From assembly GCA_023414975.1 (NCBI GenBank), contig JAEZMI010000368.1:1-16462 (forward strand): a stretch of DNA of 16,462 nucleotides, in the 5' to 3' direction. How positions within the stretch are numbered: position 1 is the stretch's first letter; each line of letters begins with the position of its first letter. The DNA is from Pseudomonadota bacterium (GTDB lineage Bacteria; Pseudomonadota; Alphaproteobacteria; Rhizobiales; Xanthobacteraceae). Positions 1 through 6,581 of this stretch are shown piece by piece. The position numbers were made by a program, and so were the translations under genes. The notes under the pieces are model-generated. The model searched no databases and was not told the DNA's origin. It saw only the letters and a program-made list of their open reading frames with translations.

Positions 1-22
1 CCGTTCGGGAAGGTCGTGCCAT

Positions 23-29
23 GGGAGGA
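23..29 (+). promoter_or_regulatory. Ribosome binding site fixing the start of the four-SH3 gene
   Basis: GGGAGGA lies 4 nt before the ATG at 34. In-frame GTG at 16 would put this Shine-Dalgarno inside the coding region and add six residues ahead of a perfect signal peptide, so the ATG at 34 is preferred. The tandem paralogue downstream begins with the same Met-Arg-Phe-Thr, which agrees. Confidence 0.75.
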
Positions 30-33
30 TCCC

Positions 34-2064
34 ATGCGGTTCACGACGTCCGTTCTGTTTGCCTCGGGCTTTCTATTTGCCGGTACCCTGGCCGCCGCCG
101 CATGGCCGGCGACGACGCGGAGCGCCACCAATGTGCGGGGCGGGCCCGGTACCAGCTATGGCCTGCTCGGCACGCTTCCGCCAGGCTCGACCGTCGAGGT
201 CGTCGGTTGCTCCGGGTCGTGGTGCCAGACGCAGTATGGTTATGTGAGCGCCAATCTGCTCGTGCAGGCGGCAGGTGCCGCAGCGCCGGTTCAAGGTGCC
301 AACCGTCTCGTTTTCTCCGGCGTGGCCGCGAACCCCTCCAGCGGCAACTACATTCCGGCCCCGGCCCCGATCCAGGGCGCGGCCGCGCTTGGCTATGCTC
401 CGGCCGGTGTGGCGTCGAGCTATCAGCAGCCGGGTCTGTCCCAGCTCGCCGCTGCGGACGGCAGCCAACCCGGCAATGACACGACCATGGCCGGTGCGCG
501 GACCACCATCGGGACCGCCAATGTGCGTTCCGGCCCGGGGACGGAATACGACATCGTCAAGACGTTGCCGGACTTCACCAAGGTGGAGGTCGTCGGCTGC
601 GCCAATAGCTGGTGCCAGACCAATGAGGGTTACATCAGCCTCTATCTGCTTTCGCGCGGGCCGGTGCAGCAGGTGCTGAACGCCGCCGCGCAACCGCGGG
701 TGCCCGGCTCGCAGACCCGCGACTCGCTCGCCTATGGCGGCGCGGGGAATGCCGCCGCGCTACCGGCGGGCGCTTATGGCGGGACGACCCCGGCAGGCGT
801 AGCGGCGGGCGGGGCGGCGACCGGCGTCGGCAATGCCGTCGTGACGTCTGCCGCCAATGTACGTTCGGGTCCGGGCACGCGTTACAGCCTGCTCGGCACC
901 TTGCCGGCGGGCGCGCCGGTAAACGTCGTGTCGTGCGCCGGTTCCTGGTGCCAGACGCAATATGGCTATGTCAGCTCCCGGCTGGTCGGGCAGGCGGCGG
1001 CACCGTCCCTGGTTGCACCGCTCCCCGTCGCGCCACTCAGTGCCGCACCGACCGGAGCCGCCTCGAGCAGCATGACGCCGGTGGCGGGCGGTGTGGGCCG
1101 TGCCTATGCTCCGAACGCCATGGTGAGCGCGGCCGCCCCCGCTGGGGCCGCGCCAGCTGGGGCCGTGGCATCCGCCGGTGGAACGACATCACGCGCAACG
1201 ACGGTCGCCACGGTCAATCTTCGCACCGGCCCCGGCACCAATTACGATGTGGTCGGCACACTGCCCGCCGGCACCAGTGTCGAGGTGCGCGGCTGCTCGG
1301 CGAGCTGGTGCGAGACGGTGGACGGCTATGTGAGCGCCCGCCATCTCTCGACCGGCGCGACGACGCCCGCTCGCGTCGTGGTACGCCCCGCCGCGCCGCG
1401 CCGGATCGCCCGGACTGCGGGTTATACCGGCACGAGCACTGGCGGCAGTCCATACAGTGCGACGTATGCCTCGGCCACGGTGCCGGCCGGTTATGAGGCA
1501 ACCGCGCCCTATCCCGGCCCGGTCTATCCGGGCATCCCCGTCACCGCGCCTTACGCGCCGGGCACTGCCTTGCTGGCCGGGCTTGCCGCTCCTTTCGTCG
1601 GCCTCGCCGCGGCCGTGGACGCGGTGGATGGTAGCTATGGATATGGCGGCGGCGATTGGGGCGGGTATGGATGGGGCGGCGGCTATGGCGGCTACGCTAT
1701 GGCGCCGTTCGGCTATGGCTGGGGCAATGTATGGCGCGCAAGCTGGGGGCCGGGCTATTGGGGGCCGGGGCTCTATGGCCGCAACGGCGCCAGCTACTGG
1801 GGCGCGCGCACCAGCTACTGGGGCGGGCGGCCGACCTACACCAACATGCACCCAGGCTACCGCAACATTGCCCGTTTCGGCGACCGATATGGAGACACCT
1901 ACTGGTCGCGGCGTGGCGAAGGGCGGTTGCCGCAGCGCGCGAGCTTCTATGGCGGCGGGTATGGGCGCGGCGGTCTCGGGCCGTACTGGCAGGGGCCTTA
2001 TGCGGAGGGGCCGTCCTATAATGGCCGCCCGGTCATGTGGCGTCCGCGCGCCGGCATCTGGTGA
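34..2064 (+). CDS. Exported protein with four SH3b domains and a Gly/Tyr/Trp-rich C-terminus
   Basis: A 676-residue protein, probably periplasmic or surface-associated. Residues 1 to about 23 form a Sec signal peptide. Four bacterial SH3 (SH3b) modules follow at about 29-77, 157-206, 270-318 and 389-438. Each has an N-(V/L)-R-x-G-P-G-T core, a hydrophobic G/K-T-L-P strand and a closing GY(V/I)S. Every module carries a Cys pair four residues apart ending in S-W-C (C59/C64, C189/C194, C301/C306, C421/C426), which suggests a disulfide. Ala/Pro/Gly-rich linkers separate the modules. From about 510 there is a short hydrophobic Ala/Gly stretch, then a Gly/Tyr/Trp-rich tail with Y-W-G motifs. SH3b domains commonly bind cell-wall peptides or proteins, so an envelope-binding role is inferred. 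No catalytic domain is visible. It forms a pair with the paralogue at 2196. The true ligand is unknown. Confidence 0.88.
   Translation: MRFTTSVLFASGFLFAGTLAAAAWPATTRSATNVRGGPGTSYGLLGTLPPGSTVEVVGCSGSWCQTQYGYVSANLLVQAAGAAAPVQGANRLVFSGVAANPSSGNYIPAPAPIQGAAALGYAPAGVASSYQQPGLSQLAAADGSQPGNDTTMAGARTTIGTANVRSGPGTEYDIVKTLPDFTKVEVVGCANSWCQTNEGYISLYLLSRGPVQQVLNAAAQPRVPGSQTRDSLAYGGAGNAAALPAGAYGGTTPAGVAAGGAATGVGNAVVTSAANVRSGPGTRYSLLGTLPAGAPVNVVSCAGSWCQTQYGYVSSRLVGQAAAPSLVAPLPVAPLSAAPTGAASSSMTPVAGGVGRAYAPNAMVSAAAPAGAAPAGAVASAGGTTSRATTVATVNLRTGPGTNYDVVGTLPAGTSVEVRGCSASWCETVDGYVSARHLSTGATTPARVVVRPAAPRRIARTAGYTGTSTGGSPYSATYASATVPAGYEATAPYPGPVYPGIPVTAPYAPGTALLAGLAAPFVGLAAAVDAVDGSYGYGGGDWGGYGWGGGYGGYAMAPFGYGWGNVWRASWGPGYWGPGLYGRNGASYWGARTSYWGGRPTYTNMHPGYRNIARFGDRYGDTYWSRRGEGRLPQRASFYGGGYGRGGLGPYWQGPYAEGPSYNGRPVMWRPRAGIW
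1790..1825 (+). repeat. 15-bp direct repeat encoding S-Y-W-G
   Basis: CCAGCTACTGGGGCG occurs at 1790-1804 and again at 1811-1825, exactly 21 nt (seven codons) apart. It encodes consecutive Ser-Tyr-Trp-Gly units in the low-complexity tail of the four-SH3 protein and looks like a small in-frame duplication. Confidence 0.7.
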
Positions 2065-2182
2065 CGAAACCGTGATCGGCGGGCGGGTTACCTAAAGAAA
2101 CCAATTTCGCCTTAGTCGCTTGATACCGCAAGGTGATGCGGCCGCTGCGTCAGCGGGGGGACGTCAAAGCGTCTGCCGCGGT

Positions 2183-2188
2183 GAGGAG
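2183..2188 (+). promoter_or_regulatory. Ribosome binding site fixing the start of the single-SH3 gene
   Basis: GAGGAG lies 7 nt before the ATG at 2196. The reading frame stays open upstream to 2133, but that extension would put 21 non-signal residues ahead of the signal peptide. Confidence 0.7.
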
Positions 2189-2195
2189 AGCCCGG

Positions 2196-2771
2196 ATGCG
2201 TTTCACGAAATCTCTGACAGTTGCCGCCGGCCTGCTGATGGCCGGCACGGTCGCCGCTTCCGCCCGCCCGGCGGTGGCGACGACCGATCTGAATATCCGC
2301 AGTGGCCCGGGCACCCGGTATGCTGTCATCGGGTCCCTCCCGGCTGGCGCCCAGGTGAATACGGGTGGCTGCGCGGGAAGCTGGTGCCGTGTCGGCGGCG
2401 GGTTCGTCAGCGCGAGCTACCTCGCCTTTGGCGGGCGTGCGCCCGCTCGCGTCGTGGTGCAGCCCAACTACGCCGATGACGTTGCGATCGGTGTCGGCGC
2501 CTTCGCGCTCGGCGCGGCGGTCGGCTCCGCTTGGGGCGGACCTGGCTGGGGCTATGGCCCCTATTGGGGTCCGGGCCCGGGGTATTGGGGGCCGCGCTAT
2601 TATGGCTACGGTCCCCGCTATTACGGACCGCGCCGCGCCTATTGGGGCGGCGGTCCCGGCTGGCGCGGTGGTCCTGGCTGGCGTGGTCGGCCGGTATATT
2701 GGGGAGGCCGGGGTCCCGGCTGGCGGGGCGGTCCGCCCGCCTGGCGTCGCGGCGGGCCGGTCTTCCGCTGA
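2196..2771 (+). CDS. Exported single-SH3b-domain protein with a Gly/Trp/Arg-rich C-terminus
   Basis: A 191-residue paralogue of the gene just upstream. Residues 1-24 are a signal peptide with an A-S-A-R type cleavage region. One SH3b domain covers about 28-77 with the N-I-R-S-G-P-G-T core and the pair C59/C64. The first 64 residues align with the upstream protein without a gap, so the Cys pair falls at identical positions. After the domain both proteins share the linker P-A-R-V-V-V (19 identical bases). Residues 97-112 form a short Gly/Ala-rich hydrophobic stretch, and the rest is a basic Gly/Tyr/Trp tail with repeated Y-W-G-P and G-P-G-W-R units. It is probably periplasmic or envelope-associated. 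The gap to the upstream gene is 131 bp, enough for its own promoter, although none is clear. A strong terminator follows. Confidence 0.85.
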   Translation: MRFTKSLTVAAGLLMAGTVAASARPAVATTDLNIRSGPGTRYAVIGSLPAGAQVNTGGCAGSWCRVGGGFVSASYLAFGGRAPARVVVQPNYADDVAIGVGAFALGAAVGSAWGGPGWGYGPYWGPGPGYWGPRYYGYGPRYYGPRRAYWGGGPGWRGGPGWRGRPVYWGGRGPGWRGGPPAWRRGGPVFR

Positions 2772-2782
2772 GCCGAAAATCA

Positions 2783-2811
2783 AAAGGCGCGCTGTCCAGC
2801 GCGCCTTTTTT
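2783..2811 (+). terminator. Intrinsic terminator after the SH3 gene pair
   Basis: An 11-bp perfect stem (AAAGGCGCGCT with AGCGCGCCTTT) surrounds a GTCC tetraloop and runs into six Ts. It begins 12 nt after the stop of the single-SH3 gene. Read from the minus strand the same hairpin is followed by TTTTGATTTT, so it may also terminate purB, which ends at 2828. Confidence 0.9.
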
Positions 2812-2827
2812 CGTTCGGGAGGTGCGC

Positions 2828-4135
2828 TCAGGCGTGCCCGAACACCCGGCGGAAGATCGTGTCGACATGCTTGAGGTGATAGCCGAGGTCGAATTTCTCG
2901 GCGATCTCCTCGGCGGTGAGATACTGGCGCACTTCCGCATCATGGGTCAGCAGGGTCTGAAACTCGCCCTCGCCACGCCAGACCGGCATCGCGTTGCGCT
3001 GCACCAGGCGGTAAGCGTCCTCGCGGCTGGCACCCTTTTGAGTGAGGGCCAGCAGCACGCGTTGCGAGTGGACCAGGCCACCGAGGCGGTCGAGATTGCG
3101 CTGCATGTTCTCGGGATAGACCACGAGCTTTTCGATGACGCCCGCGAGGCGGTTCAGCGCGAAATCCAACGTGACCGTCGCGTCCGGGCCGATGCCGCGT
3201 TCCACGGAGGAATGCGAGATGTCGCGCTCATGCCAGAGGGCGACGTTCTCAAGAGCGGGCGTGACCATGCCGCGCACAAGGCGGGCAAGCCCTGTGACAT
3301 TCTCGGTGAGTACCGGGTTGCGCTTGTGCGGCATGGCCGAGGAGCCCTTCTGGCCGGCTGAGAAGAATTCCTCGGCCTCCAGCACCTCGGTGCGCTGCAG
3401 ATGGCGGATTTCGATGGCGACGCGCTCCATGGAGGAGGCGACGACGCCAAGGGCGGCGAAATAGGCGGCGTGACGGTCGCGCGGTATGACCTGCGTCGAC
3501 ACTGGCTCCACCTTCAGACCAAGCTTAGCGGCGACATATTCCTCCACGCGCGGGTCGATCTGCGCGAAGGTGCCGACGGCGCCCGAAATGGCGCAGGTCG
3601 CGACTTCCTCGCGCGCGGCCACCAACCGGGCGCGGTTGCGCTGGAATTCCGCGTGAGCTTGGGCGAGTTTGAGGCCGAAGGTGGTCGGCTCGGCATGGAT
3701 GCCGTGCGAACGGCCGATGGTCGGGGTAAGCTTGTGCTCGAAGGCGCGCGCCTCAAGCGCCGCGAGCAGGCGGTCGACGTCCTTGATCAGGATATCCGCG
3801 GCGCGCACCAGCTGCACCGACAGGCAGGTGTCCAGTACGTCCGACGAGGTCATGCCCTGATGGACGAAGCGCGCCTCAGGGCCGACGATCTCGGAGAGAT
3901 GGGTCAGGAAGGCGATGACATCGTGCTTCGTGACAGCCTCGATCTCGTCGATGCGCGCGACATCGAAGGTGGCGTCTTTTGCCATCTCCCAGATCTTAGC
4001 CGCGGCCTCCTTCGGCACCACGCCGAGTTCGGCCAGCGCGTCGGTGGCGTGCGCCTCGATCTCGAACCAGATGCGGAAGCGGGTCTGCGGCTCCCAGATG
4101 GAAGCCATTTCGGGACGAGTGTAGCGCGGGATCAC
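2828..4135 (-). CDS. purB: Adenylosuccinate lyase
   Basis: Cytoplasmic enzyme of purine synthesis. It removes fumarate from SAICAR and from adenylosuccinate. The fumarase/aspartase-superfamily signature G-S-S-A-M-P-H-K-R-N-P lies at about 264-274. The two family histidines are visible: H71 in T-K-H-D-V and H144 in G-R-S-H-G-I-H-A-E-P. The M-T-S-S-D motif is at 95-99. I chose the GTG at 4135, which gives 435 residues, the usual length, and the typical M-I-P-R-Y start. The frame stays open another 69 codons upstream, but that extension does not resemble the family and overlaps rpe. A weak AAAGAG precedes the GTG by 7 nt. The gene lies 97 bp downstream of rpe on the same strand and may share its transcript. 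Confidence 0.96.
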   Translation of the reverse strand: MIPRYTRPEMASIWEPQTRFRIWFEIEAHATDALAELGVVPKEAAAKIWEMAKDATFDVARIDEIEAVTKHDVIAFLTHLSEIVGPEARFVHQGMTSSDVLDTCLSVQLVRAADILIKDVDRLLAALEARAFEHKLTPTIGRSHGIHAEPTTFGLKLAQAHAEFQRNRARLVAAREEVATCAISGAVGTFAQIDPRVEEYVAAKLGLKVEPVSTQVIPRDRHAAYFAALGVVASSMERVAIEIRHLQRTEVLEAEEFFSAGQKGSSAMPHKRNPVLTENVTGLARLVRGMVTPALENVALWHERDISHSSVERGIGPDATVTLDFALNRLAGVIEKLVVYPENMQRNLDRLGGLVHSQRVLLALTQKGASREDAYRLVQRNAMPVWRGEGEFQTLLTHDAEVRQYLTAEEIAEKFDLGYHLKHVDTIFRRVFGHA

Positions 4136-4232
4136 GAGCGGGCTCTTTCGGCAGGTCGAGGACTGACCGCGCATTAGCAGATAGGCGGGGGCGGGACAAA
4201 CCCTGCCGACGCGCAGCAGCCCGGCGGCAGCC

Positions 4233-4919
4233 TCAGACGAGGGTGCCGCGCGCCCGCTCCGCCGCTTCGCGGATCGCGGCGATATTGCCGGCATAGGCAG
4301 CCGCGCCGCCCTTGAAGGTGGCGGAGCCGGCGACGAGCGCATTGGCGCCGGCGGCGATGCAGGCGCCGGCGGTCTCGGGCGTTACGCCGCCGTCGATCTC
4401 GATGTCGATCGGCCGATCGCCGATCATCGTCTTGATTTGGCGCACCTTGTCCATGACCGGCGCGATAAAGGCCTGTCCGCCGAAGCCGGGATTGACCGTC
4501 ATGACGATGACCAGGTCGATGATATCCAGCACGTGCTCGATGGCATTCGCCGGGGTCGCCGGGTTGATGGCGACGCCGGCCTTCTTGCCGAGGCTGCGGA
4601 TCGCCTGCAGCGAGCGGTGGAGATGCGGGCCGGCCTCCGCATGGACGCTGATGTGGTCCGCGCCCGCTTTGGCGAAGGCTTCAAGATAGGGGTCAGCCGG
4701 GGCGATCATCAGATGAACGTCGAAAGGTTTGCTTGAAAGCGGGCGCAGCGCCTTCACCACATCTGGGCCGAAGGAGATGTTGGGCACGAAATGCCCGTCC
4801 ATGATGTCGATGTGAATCCAGTCCGCCCCGGCAGAGTCCACCGCCTTCAACTCTTCGCCGAAGCGGGCGAAATCGCTGGCGAGAATGGAGGGGGCGATGA
4901 GCAGGGGGCGGTGGGTCAT
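4233..4919 (-). CDS. rpe: Ribulose-phosphate 3-epimerase
   Basis: Interconverts ribulose 5-phosphate and xylulose 5-phosphate in the pentose phosphate (or Calvin) pathway. The 228-residue TIM-barrel protein has all the expected landmarks: A-P-S-I-L-A-S-D-F with S11, the metal-binding H36 and D38 in H-I-D-I-M-D-G-H-F, H69 in D-V-H-L-M-I, the phosphate-region loop M-T-V-N-P-G-F-G-G-Q, and D176 in E-I-D-G-G-V. The ATG at 4919 has GGAGAG 7 nt upstream and gives the normal family length. The frame extends further to 5126, but that part overlaps the divergent promoter region and lacks homology. It is the first gene of a probable rpe-purB unit, divergent from the small secreted protein at 5083. Confidence 0.96.
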   Translation of the reverse strand: MTHRPLLIAPSILASDFARFGEELKAVDSAGADWIHIDIMDGHFVPNISFGPDVVKALRPLSSKPFDVHLMIAPADPYLEAFAKAGADHISVHAEAGPHLHRSLQAIRSLGKKAGVAINPATPANAIEHVLDIIDLVIVMTVNPGFGGQAFIAPVMDKVRQIKTMIGDRPIDIEIDGGVTPETAGACIAAGANALVAGSATFKGGAAAYAGNIAAIREAAERARGTLV

Positions 4920-5070
4920 GGCAGGGCTCTCCGTTGCCGGGCGCCGTAACATGGGGGGGCTTCCGTCGCAAGGAAAGGCAGGCGCAAGCTTCAGCGGATG
5001 CACTTTCGGTGGCGGCCGGTAATGTGTGGTTCGTGGCCGATGATTCAGGGCGTTGCTCATGACGTCTGCC

Positions 5071-5077
5071 AAGGAGG
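5071..5077 (+). promoter_or_regulatory. Ribosome binding site fixing the start of the small secreted protein
   Basis: AAGGAGG, a near-perfect anti-16S match, lies 5 nt before the ATG at 5083. It rules out the in-frame upstream ATGs at 5053 and 5059. Confidence 0.8.
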
Positions 5078-5082
5078 AGCGC

Positions 5083-5451
5083 ATGACCAAGACGGGATAT
5101 GTCGCGGCGGGAGCTGCGGTTGCCATGATCGGCCTTTTGGCGGTGGTGCCGGAGGCGCAGGCCTGGCGCGCCGGCGCCTGCGGAGCCCGCGGCTGCGTGG
5201 GCGTCGCAAATCCCGGCCATTATTACGGGGCGGGACGCTATTATGGTCCGGTGCCACGCGGTGGGAGCGTTGTGGTGGTGAACCCGCGCCGCTATTGGCC
5301 GCCGGGCGGTGCCGTGGCGGCGGGCGCTGCGCTCGGCTTCCTGACCGGCGTTGCGGCGGCGAACCTCGCCGGACCGCCGCCGCAGCCCAACTATTGCTGG
5401 TACTACACCAACCCGCAGCGGACCACGGGGTTCTGGGAACCCTGCCCCTGA
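5083..5451 (+). CDS. Small exported protein with a C-terminal CWYYT...GFW..CP motif
   Basis: A 122-residue protein of unknown function. Residues 1-27 are a clear signal peptide with an A-Q-A cleavage site. The mature part is Gly/Tyr-rich (H-Y-Y-G, R-Y-Y-G-P). It has a Gly/Ala hydrophobic stretch at about 77-96 that could insert in a membrane, then ends in N-Y-C-W-Y-Y-T and G-F-W-E-P-C-P. Four cysteines (33, 38, 105, 121) could form two disulfides. From memory, small secreted proteins ending in this motif are frequent in Hyphomicrobiales, but no role is known to me. It starts 163 bp from the divergent rpe start. It converges on the P1-family hydrolase with only 12 bp between the stops. Confidence 0.75.
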   Translation: MTKTGYVAAGAAVAMIGLLAVVPEAQAWRAGACGARGCVGVANPGHYYGAGRYYGPVPRGGSVVVVNPRRYWPPGGAVAAGAALGFLTGVAAANLAGPPPQPNYCWYYTNPQRTTGFWEPCP

Positions 5452-5463
5452 CGGGCGCTCCCG

Positions 5464-6468
5464 TTAGCCCCAGCGGTCACGCCAGGCCGGCAGCGCTTCC
5501 GGCTGGGGCAGGGCAGTTGCCTCGTAGACCGCGCGGGCACACGCGCGGGCAAGTGTCTGAACCACCGCCGCACCGATGAGCGCCAGGTCGAACACCGGGT
5601 CCGCCAGCGGCTTTCGGCCCGTGGCGACGGCAAAGATCGTATCTCCGTCGAGCGGCGTGTGGACTGGCCATATGGCATGGGCGTAACCGTCATGCGCCAT
5701 CACCGCGAGGCGCTTGCACTGCGCCTTGGTGAGCGCCGCATCGGTCGCCACGACGGCGATCGTGGTGTTGGCAATGCCAGCTTCGGCGCCGTCCGGTAGA
5801 CCTTTTAGACGCGGCCGTGCCGGCATGACGGGAAGAGGACTGGGCAGGCCCCGTCCACCGAACTCGCCCGCCCGCTCGAAGGGCGCCGCCCAGAAATGCG
5901 GCGCGTCGGGAAAGTTGGTGGCGCCGCAGGCATTGACCGCCACGAGAGCCCCGACCGTGTGACCGCTCGCCGCCACCATGGAGGCGGAGCCGAGCCCGCC
6001 CTTGAGGTCCACCGTCATTGCGCCCGTGCCTGCGCCCGCCGTGCCGAGCGCGAAGTCCACTCCGGCGGCGTTCGCGGCGGCGTAGCCGAGATCGCGATAG
6101 GGTGGGAAGCGGCCCCAGTTCTTGTCGCCGCCATTCAGCAGATCGAACAGGACGGCGCCGGGGACGATCGGAACCAGCGCCGTGCCGACGGCAAACCCGA
6201 TACCGCGCTCCGCGAGGGCCGCCATCGCGCCCGCCCCGGCATCCAGGCCGAAGGCCGAACCGCCGGAGAGGACGAGGGCGTGGATCGCTCCCACCGTCTC
6301 GTCCGGGGCGAGAAGGTCCGTCTCGCGCGTGCCCGGCCCGCCGCCGCGCACATCGACAGACGCTACGGTGGGTTCATCGAAGAGCACGGCGGTCACGCCG
6401 GAAGCAAGGGCGAGGTCGGTGGCGTTACCGACTTTGAGGCCGGCGACATCGGTGATCAGGTTGCGCAT
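5464..6468 (-). CDS. P1-family (S58, DmpA/NylC-like) N-terminal-nucleophile hydrolase
   Basis: A 334-residue cytoplasmic protein without a signal peptide. Family members are made as one chain and cut themselves to expose a Ser or Thr nucleophile. They act as aminopeptidases (DmpA, BapA) or amide-oligomer hydrolases (NylC). Family landmarks are the N-terminal I-T-D-V-x-G-L-x-V-G-N, R-G-G-G-P-G-T at 41-47, L-S-G-G-S-A-F-G-L-D at 67-76 and A-V-N-A-C-G at 177-182. The predicted cleavage point is N234/T235 in A-N-T-T-I-A. D274 and D276 in P-L-D-G-D lie 39 and 41 residues after the nucleophile, as I recall for NylC D306/D308 after T267. K156 and N179 may complete the site. The substrate cannot be read from sequence. 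The ATG at 6468 has no good Shine-Dalgarno. Confidence 0.87.
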   Translation of the reverse strand: MRNLITDVAGLKVGNATDLALASGVTAVLFDEPTVASVDVRGGGPGTRETDLLAPDETVGAIHALVLSGGSAFGLDAGAGAMAALAERGIGFAVGTALVPIVPGAVLFDLLNGGDKNWGRFPPYRDLGYAAANAAGVDFALGTAGAGTGAMTVDLKGGLGSASMVAASGHTVGALVAVNACGATNFPDAPHFWAAPFERAGEFGGRGLPSPLPVMPARPRLKGLPDGAEAGIANTTIAVVATDAALTKAQCKRLAVMAHDGYAHAIWPVHTPLDGDTIFAVATGRKPLADPVFDLALIGAAVVQTLARACARAVYEATALPQPEALPAWRDRWG

Positions 6469-6519
6469 CGGACGGGCACCAACAGCATCACATCACAGGG
6501 AGAGGCCAAGCGGCCGCAT

Positions 6520-6543
6520 TGCATAAGCCGGAGTGCTTGTGCA
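6520..6543. promoter_or_regulatory. Imperfect inverted repeat between divergent hydrolase and ccdA genes
   Basis: TGCATAAGC and GCTTGTGCA flank a 6-nt spacer: 8 of 9 bases match, and the ninth is a G-T pair. It sits in the 113-bp region between the minus-strand hydrolase start (6468) and the plus-strand ccdA start (6582). Both arms are flanked by the direct repeat GCATTG (6516-6521 and 6541-6546). It could be an operator or an RNA hairpin in the ccdA leader. Confidence 0.3.
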
Positions 6544-6581
6544 TTGGAAGGTTCTCCGGTCCGGTTAAGGTTGCGCAGTTC

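Noticed and set aside
1189..1851. Minus-strand open frame of 220 codons inside the four-SH3 gene
   Set aside because: The plus-strand reading has a signal peptide and four recognisable domains. The minus reading is Arg/Ala-rich without motifs.
2142..2156. Small hairpin CCGCTG-CGT-CAGCGG between the SH3 genes
   Set aside because: It has a 6-bp stem with a 3-nt loop and no T run. Such pairings are common by chance at this GC content.
4136..4342. 69-codon N-terminal extension of purB
   Set aside because: It would overlap rpe, does not resemble adenylosuccinate lyases, and the GTG at 4135 gives the family length and start sequence.
5449..5466. Hairpin spanning the two convergent stop codons (ACGGG CGCT CCCGT)
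   Set aside because: The core stem is only 5 bp and there is no T-tract on either strand, so it is not credible as a terminator on sequence alone.
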